Shown piece after piece: positions 1 to 9,091 of a stretch of 64,000 nucleotides of DNA. A model generated the notes under the pieces. The model was not told the origin of the DNA, did not search any database, and saw nothing but the letters and a program-made list of their open reading frames with translations. The stretch comes from CAVQCJ01 sp963771835 (GTDB lineage Bacteria > Actinomycetota > Actinomycetes > Prado026). The stretch spans positions 1,116,001 through 1,180,000 of the forward strand of contig CAVYVA010000002.1 in the NCBI GenBank assembly GCA_963771835.1, read 5' to 3'. A program made the position numbers and the translations under genes. Numbering within the stretch: position 1 is the first letter of the stretch; every line of letters begins with the position of its first letter.

Positions 1-1
1 G

Positions 2-1441
2 GTGGCGCGGCCGCCCGGCCACCTCGGCTGGTACCTGACCTTGCCGGCAGCCGCCACGCTGACCGCCGTGGGCTGGCGGATGGTGCTGGCCCTTCGCGAG
101 GCGCGCGGCGCGGCCGAGGCCTACCGACTGGCCCGCACCGACGATCTCACCGAGCTGCCCAACCGCCGTGCGGTGCTGCTGCGGCTGGACGAGCGGATCG
201 CGTCCGGCGGCCCGCTGTCCTTGATGCTGCTGGACCTGGACGGGTTCAAGGAGATCAACGACACGCTGGGTCACGCGGCCGGCGACGCCATGCTCGAGCT
301 GGCCGCCAACCGCATGTGCCGGACGCTCGGCGACGACGTGCTCGTCGCGCGCCTCGGCGGTGACGAGTTCGCGCTGGTCCTGGACGCCGACGACCCGCTC
401 GAGCTGGTCGAGACCGCCGAACGCGTCCGCCAGGTGCTCTCCGCACCCGCCCGCCTCGACGGGCTCGAGGTCGCGTTGAACGCCTCGGTGGGGATCGCCG
501 TCCGCGAGAGCGACGTCGGGACCAGCGCGGACCTGCTGCGCCGCGCGGACGTCGCGATGTACCAGGCCAAGCTCGGCCGGGTCGGCTCGCTGCTGTACGA
601 CCCGGGTCGCGACGAGTTCTCCCGGCAGCGGCTGCGGCTGTCCGAGGACCTGCGCCGCGGGATCGGCGACGGCCAGCTCGTCGTCTGGTACCAGCCGCAG
701 ATCGACGCGTACACCGAGCAGGTGCGCGGCGTGGAGGCGCTCGTGCGCTGGTCGCACCCGCGACAAGGGCTGCTCCCGCCCGCGGCGTTCCTGCCCGGCG
801 CCCGCCGGTCCGGGCTGATGCTCGGGCTGTCCGAGGCGGTGGTGCGGATGGTCATGGACGACGCCCGCCGGTGGGCCGACGACGGCTTCTCGTTCCGCGT
901 CGCGATGAACTTCGCACCACCGGAGCTGCTGGGCGGAGTGCTGCTGCCGCGTCTGTTCGAGTCGGTCGACGAGGCCGGCTTGCCGCCGGAGAGCATCGTG
1001 GTCGAGGTCACCGAGGACTCGTTCCTGGCGGACCCGGAGCGCACCAGGGCGGTGCTCGCCGAGATCCGCAGGCACCGGGTGCAGATCTCGATCGACGACT
1101 ACGGGACGGGGTTCTCGTCGCTGTCGTACCTGCGGGACCTGCCGGTGCAGGAGCTCAAGATGGACCGCTCGTTCGTCGGCGCGGTCAGCACCGACCGCCG
1201 CAGCCGGATGATCGTCGCGTCGACGAACCAGATGGCCCAGGCGCTCGGCCTGCGCATGGTGGCCGAGGGCGTCGAGGACGACCGCACGGCGATGGAGATG
1301 GTGCGCATGGGCGTCGACGTCCTGCAGGGGTTCCACATCGCCCGCCCGATGCCGCCCGGCGAGATCGCCCCGTGGGTCCGGCGCTGGGCCACCCGCGCCG
1401 CGGCCGGTCTGTCGCCGCTGCCCGGGCACCGGGCCGGCTGA
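2..1441 (+). CDS. GGDEF-EAL diguanylate cyclase/phosphodiesterase (5' end probably outside window)
   Basis: This is a bifunctional-type cyclic-di-GMP protein. A hydrophobic segment lies at about residues 9-27. A GGDEF domain follows, with RLGGDEFALVL near residues 118-128, and then an EAL domain with GVEALVRW, the DDYGTG loop, a KMDRSFV strand and an intact VAEGVED motif. All the usual EAL catalytic positions I can recognise are present, so phosphodiesterase activity is plausible. The RxxD product-inhibition site normally found just before GGDEF is not intact (GDDV instead). The frame is open from the first bases of the window and the N-terminus is short for a membrane-anchored protein, so the true start is probably upstream. 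It converges on the acyltransferase-like gene 9 bp downstream. Confidence 0.93.
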   Translation: MARPPGHLGWYLTLPAAATLTAVGWRMVLALREARGAAEAYRLARTDDLTELPNRRAVLLRLDERIASGGPLSLMLLDLDGFKEINDTLGHAAGDAMLELAANRMCRTLGDDVLVARLGGDEFALVLDADDPLELVETAERVRQVLSAPARLDGLEVALNASVGIAVRESDVGTSADLLRRADVAMYQAKLGRVGSLLYDPGRDEFSRQRLRLSEDLRRGIGDGQLVVWYQPQIDAYTEQVRGVEALVRWSHPRQGLLPPAAFLPGARRSGLMLGLSEAVVRMVMDDARRWADDGFSFRVAMNFAPPELLGGVLLPRLFESVDEAGLPPESIVVEVTEDSFLADPERTRAVLAEIRRHRVQISIDDYGTGFSSLSYLRDLPVQELKMDRSFVGAVSTDRRSRMIVASTNQMAQALGLRMVAEGVEDDRTAMEMVRMGVDVLQGFHIARPMPPGEIAPWVRRWATRAAAGLSPLPGHRAG

Positions 1442-1450
1442 CCGGTCAGG

Positions 1451-2182
1451 TCACGGCGTCGTCGTCGGCTCGCGCACGGGCTCCGGCAGCTGCACCACGC
1501 GGTCGCGCCGCTTCAGGACGAACTCCTCCGGCGGCGGCACCCGCACCCCGTCCAGGCCGATGCCGAGGGTGATCATGCGGTACGCGTCCGGCGTCCGCCG
1601 GCGCTGGTTGTCGACCACCGCGGCGAGGTGCGCGTACGACGGCGTCGAGCGCGGCGAGCCGAGGTACTCCGCGGTGGATGCACCGGGCAGCACGTGCGTG
1701 TCCAGCCCGACGTTGTGCAGCAGCGCCCGGACGCGTTCGTCGACGATGGTGATCATCGTCGTGACACCGTTGGCCCGGCCGCCGGCGACCAGCCCGTGGT
1801 ACAGCGCCGCGGCCGCCATCGCACCGGAGCCGCCGAGCTCGCCACGGATGCCGAGCGTGGCGATGTCCCAGGTGGTCACCGGGTCGATCCCGGCGGCACG
1901 CGCGGACCGCAGGCCGTCGAGCCGCCACGGCTCGCGGCCGAGGTCGACCAGCGTCTTCAGACCGCGGCGGCTGTACGTGATCACGCGGCAGGCGCCGAGC
2001 ACCCTCCCGGAGTCGTCGGCCAGCGCGATGAACACCGAGGCGTCGTCGTAAGGGCCGTACTCCTGCGCCAGCTGCTCGGGGGTGTTGCCGTACGCGGAGT
2101 CGAACACGTCCGCCTCGCACGCGCGCGCGGCGTCGAGCAGATCGCCCTGCACGTCGAAGCACAGGCGCAGCTGCTGGGACAA
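1451..2182 (-). CDS. GNAT-fold N-acyltransferase resembling acyl-homoserine-lactone / N-acyl amino acid synthases
   Basis: The 243-residue protein has the layout of the autoinducer-synthase branch of the GNAT superfamily. There is an acidic EADVFD stretch near residue 23, a VLGACRVITYSRRG strand (comparable to the G..R core of LuxI-like proteins), a TWDIATLGIR strand where LuxI-like enzymes carry WEISR, and a helix-rich C-terminal half with GLVAGGRANGVTTMITIVD. The resemblance is by pattern only, and no substrate can be named. A family relationship to FeeM/LuxI-type acyltransferases is an inference; a generic GNAT acetyltransferase is the alternative. It is transcribed opposite to the EAL gene downstream of its start and sits between three c-di-GMP enzymes, which suggests a signalling role. 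The ATG start gives full-length homology-like architecture. Confidence 0.6.
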   Translation of the reverse strand: MSQQLRLCFDVQGDLLDAARACEADVFDSAYGNTPEQLAQEYGPYDDASVFIALADDSGRVLGACRVITYSRRGLKTLVDLGREPWRLDGLRSARAAGIDPVTTWDIATLGIRGELGGSGAMAAAALYHGLVAGGRANGVTTMITIVDERVRALLHNVGLDTHVLPGASTAEYLGSPRSTPSYAHLAAVVDNQRRRTPDAYRMITLGIGLDGVRVPPPEEFVLKRRDRVVQLPEPVREPTTTP

Positions 2183-2389
2183 GGTTCGGGCCTCCTGCCG
2201 GTCCGTCGCGGTGCTCGTCGAGGGGCTCGCGAGGGCACGGCCAGGGTAGGCCGAACGGGTAGCAAGACCGTGGACGACGGAGCGTGGCGCGGAGACTTCT
2301 CAGGTCGGCCGGCCCGGCCGCCGAGAGAGCAGGTACGGGGATCTGCCTCTCCTCGGACCTGGTGTCCATGGCTTGTGAGAGGGCGTGAC

Positions 2390-3199
2390 GTGGTGCCGGA
2401 GCTGGCCGGGACGCAGCAGACGGGTTCGGACGAAGACCTCGGCGCGCGCCTGCGGGTGGACGGGATCCTGGCCGGGAACGAGCTGGGCATCGTGTTCCAG
2501 CCGGTGGTCGACCTGGGCACCGGAGCGACGGTCGGGCACGAGGCGCTGGCCCGGTTCGCCGACGGCCGCCCCCCGAACGTGTGGTTCGCCGAGGCGGACC
2601 GGGCCGGTCTGGGCGTCGAGCTCGAGCTGCTGGCGATCGAGACCGCGCTGCGGGTGATCCCCGAGGACGTGCCCGGCTACCTGGGCGTGAACGCGAGCCC
2701 GGCCACGCTGGCGTCGCCCCGGTTGCGCGGCATGCTGCAGCACACCGACGGCCGGCGCCGGCTGCTGCTCGAGCTGACCGAGCGGCAGGCCGTCGCCGAG
2801 TACGCGCTCACCGGCGAGGGGATGGCGCAGATGCGCGCCGCCGGCGTCCTCGTCGCACTCGACGACCTCGGCGGCCACACCGCGGCCCTCCGGCAGCTGG
2901 TCGACCTGAACCCCGACGTCGTCAAGATCGACCGCAGTCTCGTCTCGTACATCGACGAGGACCCGGTCCGGCGCGCGCTCGCCACGGCCTTCACCCAGCT
3001 CGCGCTCGGCCTCGGCTGGACCGTGATGGCGGTGGGGATCGAGCGGCACGAAGAGCTCAGCGCCTGCCACGCGCTCGGGATCAGGTACGGCCAGGGCTAC
3101 CTGCTGGGTCGTCCGGCTCCGCTGGTCGACCCGGCGCTGTCGTCGGCGACTTCGTGGATCGCCCTGTCCGAGGAGATCTGGCGGGCGAACCAGGGCTGA
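2390..3199 (+). CDS. Stand-alone EAL-domain protein with a degenerate catalytic motif
   Basis: This is a single EAL domain of 269 residues without GGDEF, PAS or membrane parts. The GTG start at 2390 was chosen because GAGAGGG lies six bases upstream; the open frame extends further but without family resemblance. The EAL motif (GHEALARF), the Asn of GVNASPAT, the Glu of LELTERQ, the DD pair (ALDDLGG) and the Lys of VKIDRSL are kept. The motif that is normally AEGVE reads AVGIE, so the first Glu, the proposed general base in EAL phosphodiesterases, is a Val. The DDFGTG loop is also altered to DDLGGH. The protein may therefore bind c-di-GMP without hydrolysing it. It converges with the next GGDEF-EAL gene. 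Confidence 0.85.
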   Translation: MVPELAGTQQTGSDEDLGARLRVDGILAGNELGIVFQPVVDLGTGATVGHEALARFADGRPPNVWFAEADRAGLGVELELLAIETALRVIPEDVPGYLGVNASPATLASPRLRGMLQHTDGRRRLLLELTERQAVAEYALTGEGMAQMRAAGVLVALDDLGGHTAALRQLVDLNPDVVKIDRSLVSYIDEDPVRRALATAFTQLALGLGWTVMAVGIERHEELSACHALGIRYGQGYLLGRPAPLVDPALSSATSWIALSEEIWRANQG

Positions 3200-3322
3200 C
3201 CGTCGCGGTCGGCCGCTCGTCCGCCGCGGGCCACGTGCCGAACGGCTCCGGCGGCACCCCGACCAGGCGCTCGACGATGGTCGCGAGCCCCCGGCCCACC
3301 AGGTCGACGACCGCGGCTCTGG

Positions 3323-5401
3323 TCATCGCACCGGGCCAGGCTCGGCGACCAGCGGCCGCAGGTCCGGGTCGGCCAGGCGCTGCCGCAGCCACGCCGTCGC
3401 GGCGGCCGCGTCCATCGGCCGGCTGACGAACCAGCCCTGGGCGGTGTCGCAGCCCAGGTCCACCAGCTGGTGCCACACGTCGGCGGTCTCGACGCCCTCG
3501 GCGACGGCCTGCATCCCGAGCGCGTGCGCCAGGTCGATGATCGAGCGCACGATCGACGCGTCCTCGCCGTCGATGGCAAGCATGCTCACGAACGACCGGT
3601 CCACCTTGATCTCGCTCACCGGCAGCCGCTTGAGCATGAACATCGACGAGTACCCGGTGCCGAAGTCGTCGAGACTGATCTCGACGTCGAGCGCCTCCAG
3701 GGCCATGAGGGTGTCCAGCACCCGGCTGTGCTCGGCCATGAGCGTGCGCTCCGTGAGCTCCAGCCGCAGCAGCGACGCGGGGACCCGGTGCCGCGCCAGG
3801 GACTCCGACACCGACCGGGCCAGCCACGGTCCGTGCAGGTCGCGGGAGGACACGTTGACGGCGACGGTGACGACGATCCCCTCGGCCTCCCAGGCCGCGA
3901 CCTGCGCCAGCGCGCTGTCGATGACGAAGGCGGTGAGCCGGTGCATGAGCCCGGACGTCTCGGCCAGCGGGACGAACTCGTCCGGCGGGATGTACCCCCG
4001 GGTGGGGTGCTGCCAGCGGACCAGGGCCTCCACCCCCACGACCTCGCCGGTCTCCAGCGACACCTCCGGCTGGTAGTGCAGCTCCAGATGGCCGGCGTCC
4101 AGCGCGCCGCGCAGCGCGGCCAGCAGCCCGAGCCGCTCGGTGTTGTGGAAGTCGCGCTCGGGGTCGTACACCTCGACGCCGGACTGCAGCTCCTTGGCCA
4201 GGTACATCGCGACGTCCGCGTGCCGCATCAGCTCGCCGGCCGCAGTGCCGTGCCGCGGGTACATCGCGATCCCGATGCTGGCCTCGACCTCGAGCACCAC
4301 CTGCTCCAGGCTGAAGGGCTCGACCAGCGCCTCCCGGATCCGCGCCGCCAGCTCGACCGCCTGGTGCGACGAGCCGATCTCGGGCAGGTAGACCGCGAAC
4401 TCGTCGCCGCCCAGCCGGGCCACCACGTCGTTCGCCCGGAGCACGCCCTGGATCCGCCGGGCGAGGAGGGTGAGGAGCTCGTCTCCGACGTGGTGCCCGA
4501 GGGTGTCGTTCACATCCTTGAACCGGTCCAGGTCCAGCAGGCACAGGACGAAGGGCAGCGGCGCCGGAACCACCGCGTCGTCGGCCGAGGTGCGCCGCGG
4601 CGCGGTCGCCGAGGCGAGCCGGTCCATGAGGAGCTTGCGGTTCGGCAGGCCGGTCAGCGAGTCGTGCAGGGCCTTGTGCTGCTCGTCCAGGGACAGCCGT
4701 GCCGCCTGGTAGACGACCACGAGCGGGAGCAGCAGCACCGGCAGGAACCACACGCTCTGGTGCAGCGAGACCGCGACGACCGGCGCCAGCGCCAGCACCG
4801 CCGCGTTGGTGACGACGTCGTACCAGAAGTCGGCGGGGAACGTCGGGTACAGCCGGCGGTCCTCGGTGCGGGCCACGAAGGACTCGATCGCGGTGTCGGC
4901 GACGAACCAGAGCACCCAGCCCGGGACCACCCAGAGCAGGTCCGCGCCGTGCAGGTCCTGGCCGGCCATCTCCAGACCCTCGGGAAAGCCGGCGAACAGC
5001 ATCGTCACCCAGGAGACACCGACCGCGAGCGTCCCCGCGCCCGACCGGAAGACGCTCTCCCACGCCGGGCGGCGGTGCAGCACCGAGGCGATCAGCGTGG
5101 CAGCGGCCTCGAGCAGCAACGCCTGCCACGGTCCCCACTCGTACAGAGTCGCGAAGACGAACGTGGTCGAGATCAGCGTGCCCTGGTTGTGGACCGCCCT
5201 GGACGTGCGCACCGGAAGCAGCTCGCCACTCACGGCAAAGGCCGCGACCAACCAGAAGGTCGGGTGCAAGCACATCGGGTTGCTGCGGATGCAGACCAGC
5301 GCGGACATCATCAGGACCGCGGCCGCGACGATCGTCACGTACCAGACCGTGCAGAACGGGGACCGGCGCCGCAACGACGGCCCTGACGACGTGCGACCCA
5401 T
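3323..5401 (-). CDS. Membrane GGDEF-EAL cyclic-di-GMP protein
   Basis: The roughly 692-residue protein has an N-terminal block of about 230 residues with several hydrophobic segments (a MASE-like sensory membrane region). A GGDEF domain follows, with RLGGDEFAVYLPE preceded by an intact RAND (RxxD) inhibition site, and then a complete EAL domain (GVEALVRW, DDFGTGYSS, KVDRSFV, VAEGVET). Both activities are plausible: synthesis with product inhibition, and hydrolysis. The ATG at 5401 is preferred because GGGGA lies just upstream; an in-frame start at 5440 would add 13 residues. It is the third c-di-GMP gene in 5.4 kb and stands alone on this strand. Confidence 0.92.
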   Translation of the reverse strand: MGRTSSGPSLRRRSPFCTVWYVTIVAAAVLMMSALVCIRSNPMCLHPTFWLVAAFAVSGELLPVRTSRAVHNQGTLISTTFVFATLYEWGPWQALLLEAAATLIASVLHRRPAWESVFRSGAGTLAVGVSWVTMLFAGFPEGLEMAGQDLHGADLLWVVPGWVLWFVADTAIESFVARTEDRRLYPTFPADFWYDVVTNAAVLALAPVVAVSLHQSVWFLPVLLLPLVVVYQAARLSLDEQHKALHDSLTGLPNRKLLMDRLASATAPRRTSADDAVVPAPLPFVLCLLDLDRFKDVNDTLGHHVGDELLTLLARRIQGVLRANDVVARLGGDEFAVYLPEIGSSHQAVELAARIREALVEPFSLEQVVLEVEASIGIAMYPRHGTAAGELMRHADVAMYLAKELQSGVEVYDPERDFHNTERLGLLAALRGALDAGHLELHYQPEVSLETGEVVGVEALVRWQHPTRGYIPPDEFVPLAETSGLMHRLTAFVIDSALAQVAAWEAEGIVVTVAVNVSSRDLHGPWLARSVSESLARHRVPASLLRLELTERTLMAEHSRVLDTLMALEALDVEISLDDFGTGYSSMFMLKRLPVSEIKVDRSFVSMLAIDGEDASIVRSIIDLAHALGMQAVAEGVETADVWHQLVDLGCDTAQGWFVSRPMDAAAATAWLRQRLADPDLRPLVAEPGPVR

Positions 5402-5518
5402 GCGTTCCCCACCCCTTGCTGCGGACCGGCGTCCCGACACCGATGACGTTCGGATCGAGAGCGGGCGACGTTGAGCCGGGGACCGCGGCAGGCCCGACTC
5501 GGTGGCACAAATGGTGGG

Positions 5519-6388
5519 TCAGCTGCTGCGGCGCACGTTCCTGCGCGCATGGCCCACGATGAAGGCCACCAGGTAGCAGGTCGTGGCGACGGCCAGGATC
5601 GCGAAGCTCGGCGGCAGGCTCGGCACAAGGAAGGCGATCGTCAGCCCCAGTCCCATCGACAGGACGGCGAGGACCGCGGACAGGGTCATCGCGCGGTACG
5701 GGCGGTCGGTCAGCCGCTGCGCCGCGCCGGCCGGGGCGGCCAGCAGCCCGAGCAGCAGCAGAGCGCCGACGGCCTGGGTGGCCTCGGCCGCAGTCATGCC
5801 GACCAGGGCGAGGAAGCCGACGCCCAGCAGCCGGACGGGTACCCCGCGGGCCGACGCCACCGCCTCGTCCAGGCTCGCGAAGAGCAGCGGCCGGGCCGCG
5901 AACAGCAGCGCGGCCACGAGCAGGACCGCGATCACCGCGGCGGTACGCGCGGCCTGCGCGCTCAACCCGAAGATCGAGCCGAACAGCACGCCCGCCCCCG
6001 ACGCTCCGGTCGCGGCCGCCTGCGCACTGGTCGCGTACACCGACAGCGCCAGCACGCCGAGCCCCAGCACCCAGGCGAAGACCGTGCCGATCACCACGTC
6101 GTCCGCACGGCCCCGGTTCCCGAGCAGCCCGAGCACGACGCCCACCGCGACCGTCGTGACGAACAGGCCGACCCGCGCGTCGATCCCGAACGCCAGCGCA
6201 CCCAGGGCACCGGTGAAGGCCACGTGGCTGAGCGCGTCCCCGGTGAACACCTGGCTGCGCAGCACCATGAAGTAGCCGACCAGACCGGCGAGCAGCGCGA
6301 TCGGGATGCCGGCCAGGAACGCCTGCCGCATGAACGGGTAAGCGAACAGGTCCGTCAGGCCGGTCCCGGCGGCCAGGAACGCGGTCAC
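5519..6388 (-). CDS. znuB: Zinc/manganese ABC transporter permease (ZnuB family)
   Basis: This is an integral membrane permease of the ABC-3 (ZnuB/TroC) family, about 289 residues with eight or so hydrophobic segments. The conserved cytoplasmic coupling stretch AYPFMRQAFLAGIPIALLAG and the GDALSHVAFTG region are typical. The GTG start at 6388 overlaps the stop of the preceding permease by four bases (GTGA), so translation is coupled; the longer open frame upstream is a shadow of that gene. It is the last gene of the zinc uptake operon. Two different permeases imply a heterodimeric channel. Confidence 0.9.
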   Translation of the reverse strand: MTAFLAAGTGLTDLFAYPFMRQAFLAGIPIALLAGLVGYFMVLRSQVFTGDALSHVAFTGALGALAFGIDARVGLFVTTVAVGVVLGLLGNRGRADDVVIGTVFAWVLGLGVLALSVYATSAQAAATGASGAGVLFGSIFGLSAQAARTAAVIAVLLVAALLFAARPLLFASLDEAVASARGVPVRLLGVGFLALVGMTAAEATQAVGALLLLGLLAAPAGAAQRLTDRPYRAMTLSAVLAVLSMGLGLTIAFLVPSLPPSFAILAVATTCYLVAFIVGHARRNVRRSS

Positions 6389-7299
6389 GGCCGCGCTCCC
6401 GGCAGCGCCCGACCCGACCCGCGGTGCAGCCGGCGCCAGCCGGCTGCCGCCAGGTACACGACGAAGGCGATGGTCGTCACGAAGAAGCCGATCGGGTACG
6501 GCGAGAAGTACGCGACGAACAACGACAGCCAGGTCACGGTCAGCCCCACCGCGACGGCGAGCGTCGCGCCGACGACCGGCCGGGCCGTCCAGGCCTGCGC
6601 CGTGGCCGCCGGGACTACCAGCAGCGCGAAGACCAGCAGCGTCCCGGTGATCTGGCTGACCTCTGCGGCCGCGACCGCGAGCAGCACCAGGAACGCCACC
6701 GCCAGACCGCGCACCGGTACGCCGCGCGCCGACGCGACATCGCGGTCCACCGACGCGAACAGCAGCGGACGGCCGATGGCCGCGAGCGCCGCGAGCGTGG
6801 CCACGGCCACGACCAGCAGCACCAGCACCTGCTGCTGCGTGATACCCAGGAAGCTGCCGAAGAGCAGCGCGTTCGCGCCGCCGACGAACCCGCCGTACAG
6901 ACTGACGAACAGGTAGCCGCAAGCGAGGGCGAACGCGTTCACCGTCCCCGTGACCGCCGACTCCTCGCTGTACCCGCGGCCGCCGGAACCCGGGACCAGC
7001 CCGATCACCAACGCCGCGACCACCGCGAACGCGAACAACCCGTAGGTCGCGCTGACGCCGATCAGCACCGCACCGGCGGCCCCGGGGAAGCCGACGACCG
7101 CGAGCGTGTGCCCGGCGAAGCTCTGCCGGCGGAGCACCATGAACCAGCCGATCAGACCGGCCAGGACGGCGACGATCGCGCCGGCCCGGAAGGCGTTCAC
7201 CATGAACGGGTACTCGAGGACCTGCCGGACGTCGTCGACCACGTTCCAGGTCAGGCGGGGTTCCGGTCCGACCGAGAGCGCGACGATCGACGCATGCAT
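6385..7299 (-). CDS. Metal ABC transporter permease, second subunit (ZnuB/TroC-D family)
   Basis: The 304-residue membrane protein of the ABC-3 permease family contains YPFMVNAFRAGAIVAVLAG followed by GWFMVLRRQSFAGHTL, a pattern shared with its downstream partner. About eight hydrophobic helices fit the family. It starts seven bases after the ATPase gene and overlaps the next permease by four bases. Paired non-identical permeases are usual in TroCD/MntCD-type importers, whereas enterobacterial Znu uses one, so the operon resembles the former in layout. Confidence 0.9.
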   Translation of the reverse strand: MHASIVALSVGPEPRLTWNVVDDVRQVLEYPFMVNAFRAGAIVAVLAGLIGWFMVLRRQSFAGHTLAVVGFPGAAGAVLIGVSATYGLFAFAVVAALVIGLVPGSGGRGYSEESAVTGTVNAFALACGYLFVSLYGGFVGGANALLFGSFLGITQQQVLVLLVVAVATLAALAAIGRPLLFASVDRDVASARGVPVRGLAVAFLVLLAVAAAEVSQITGTLLVFALLVVPAATAQAWTARPVVGATLAVAVGLTVTWLSLFVAYFSPYPIGFFVTTIAFVVYLAAAGWRRLHRGSGRALPGARP

Positions 7300-7306
7300 G
7301 GGTGGC

Positions 7307-8137
7307 TCAGTGCTCGTGCCGGTCGCTGTGGTGCGCGGGCGGCTCGGGCTGGCCGACGACCACCAGCTGCCCGTCCGAGGTCTCCAGCACCTCGACCGGC
7401 GTCCCGTACAGCCGCGTCAGCGTGCTGCCGGTGATGACCTCTCGCGGGGTCCCCGACGCGACCCCGCCGGCGGCGATGTACACCACGCGGTCCAGGGCGC
7501 CCAGGATCGGGTTCACGTCGTGCGCCACCATCACCACGGTCACCCCGTCGCCGTGGCAGAGCTCGGACACCAGCGCCGCGATCGCGCTCTGGTTCGGCAG
7601 GTCGAGGCTGTCCAGCGGCTCGTCCAGCAGCAGCAGCCGCGGCCGCCCTGCCAACGCCTGGGCGATCAGCAGCCGCTGCTGCTCGCCGCCGGACAGCCGA
7701 CCGATCGGGCGGTCCGCGTACGCGGTCGCGCCCACCCGGGCGATCACCTCGCGCACGCGGACCCGCTCGGCCCTGGCCCGGGCCGACCAGCGGGTCGCAC
7801 CGGGCACCGCCACCCCCCACCGGTTCCCGTCGAGCCCGAGCCGGACCACGTCGACCCCGCGCACCCGCAGCTGCGGGTCGAAGCTGCGACGCTGCGGGAG
7901 GTAGCCGATCCCGTCCGCCGCGGCGCCGGCCGCCTCGCCGAGGACCGTCAACGAGCCGGCCTCGAGCGGGACCAGGCCGAGCATCGCCTTCACCAGCGTG
8001 GACTTCCCGACGCCGTTCGGGCCGAGCACCGCCACGAACTCCCCCGCGCGGACCGTCAGGTCCACCCCGGACCACAGCAGCCGGCCGCCGACGCGCACTG
8101 CCGCGTCGCGCAGCCGGACGACCTCGTCCCCGGTCAT
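7307..8137 (-). CDS. znuC: Metal ABC transporter ATP-binding protein (ZnuC family)
   Basis: This is a 276-residue ABC ATPase. Walker A is GPNGVGKST, the signature is LSGGEQQRLLIAQAL, Walker B is RLLLLDEP and the switch His is in VMVAHDVNP. The start at 8137 (MTGDEVVRL) is chosen because its ATG overlaps the stop of the binding-protein gene as ATGA; a longer in-frame start at 8203 would lie inside that gene. The C-terminus ends in a His-rich tail (HHSDRHEH) that may bind metal. It energises the two downstream permeases. Confidence 0.92.
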   Translation of the reverse strand: MTGDEVVRLRDAAVRVGGRLLWSGVDLTVRAGEFVAVLGPNGVGKSTLVKAMLGLVPLEAGSLTVLGEAAGAAADGIGYLPQRRSFDPQLRVRGVDVVRLGLDGNRWGVAVPGATRWSARARAERVRVREVIARVGATAYADRPIGRLSGGEQQRLLIAQALAGRPRLLLLDEPLDSLDLPNQSAIAALVSELCHGDGVTVVMVAHDVNPILGALDRVVYIAAGGVASGTPREVITGSTLTRLYGTPVEVLETSDGQLVVVGQPEPPAHHSDRHEH

Positions 8138-9057
8138 CGGCCGGTGGCCCTCGCCAAGGCGGCGCGCAGCGCCTGCAGCTGCGTCGTCTGCCACTGCTGC
8201 CACGTCGCCGTTGCGGGAACCATCGTCTCGGTGATCGTCGTGACCGGGATACCGGCGGCGTCCGCCGCGGCGATCTGCTGCTGCACGTCCGGCGTCGCGT
8301 TCTGGCTGTTGTAGACGTAGACCACGATCTGCCGACCGGCCACCTGCTCGTCCGCCGTGGCCTTGTCCGCCGCCGAGGGGTCGGTGCCCTGGCTGACCGC
8401 CTTGAGGAAGCCTGGCGGCGTGACCAGGTCCAGCCCGAGTGCCGGCGCGACCATCGCGAAGATCGACTCCGACGCACCGACCGCCGTGCCCGCGAACCTC
8501 GCCCGGATGTCCGCGACGACCGCCTTGTACGCGGCGGTCCCGGTCGAGCCGAAGACCTGCGCCAGCCGCTCGAACTCCGCACCGTCCGCCGGGTCCAGCT
8601 GCTGGTAGAGCGCGGTCAGCCGAGCGGCCACGGCTTTGACGTCCGCAGGGTCGTACCAGCGGTGCGGGTTGTCACCGGCGGCGGCGCCGACCAGCTTGCC
8701 GACATCGAGCACCGGCCGGTCCGGGTTCGGGTTCGCGTCGACGAGCCGGCTCGCCCAGCCGTCGTACCCGACACCGTTGACCACTACCAGGTCGGACGCT
8801 GCGACGGCGCGCGCGTCGGCCGGGGTCGGCTCGTAGTCGTGCGGGTCGGCGTCCGGGTTGTCGACGAGGCTCGTGACCTGCACGTGCGCGCCGCCGAGCT
8901 GCCGGGCGACGCTCCCCCAGAAGTTCTCCGCGGCGACCACGCGGACCACATGGCTGCCCGTTGAGCCGGCCAGCCCGGGCGCTCCGGCCGTGCTGCAGGA
9001 CGCGCACGCCAGCACCGCGGCCGTCATCGCGACGACGGCCCCGGCCCGTCTGCGCAC
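8134..9057 (-). CDS. znuA: Zinc ABC transporter substrate-binding lipoprotein (ZnuA/TroA family)
   Basis: This is a secreted, lipid-anchored metal receptor of about 307 residues. The GTG at 9057 is preceded by GGAGGA. It opens an Arg-rich, hydrophobic signal peptide with cysteines near residues 18 and 21 as the candidate lipid sites. The mature protein has the TroA-family ligands: a His in DADPHDYEPT and a second His in DNPHRWYDP. The acidic/His-rich loop of many ZnuA proteins is not evident. It is the first gene of the zinc operon and lies directly behind the Zur-like box at 9092-9108. Confidence 0.88.
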   Translation of the reverse strand: MRRRAGAVVAMTAAVLACASCSTAGAPGLAGSTGSHVVRVVAAENFWGSVARQLGGAHVQVTSLVDNPDADPHDYEPTPADARAVAASDLVVVNGVGYDGWASRLVDANPNPDRPVLDVGKLVGAAAGDNPHRWYDPADVKAVAARLTALYQQLDPADGAEFERLAQVFGSTGTAAYKAVVADIRARFAGTAVGASESIFAMVAPALGLDLVTPPGFLKAVSQGTDPSAADKATADEQVAGRQIVVYVYNSQNATPDVQQQIAAADAAGIPVTTITETMVPATATWQQWQTTQLQALRAALARATGR

Positions 9058-9091
9058 GTCGTCCTCCGGGTCGTCCGTGGGTGAGAGTAAG

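Noticed and set aside
3470..5386. Very long plus-strand frame opposite the membrane GGDEF-EAL gene
   Set aside because: It is a GC-rich shadow with low-complexity His/Asp/Arg/Gln sequence and no motifs.
5519..6922. Long frame extending the second zinc permease upstream
   Set aside because: The first 178 residues are Arg/Gly-rich shadow of the other permease; the GTG at 6388 with a four-base overlap is the real start.
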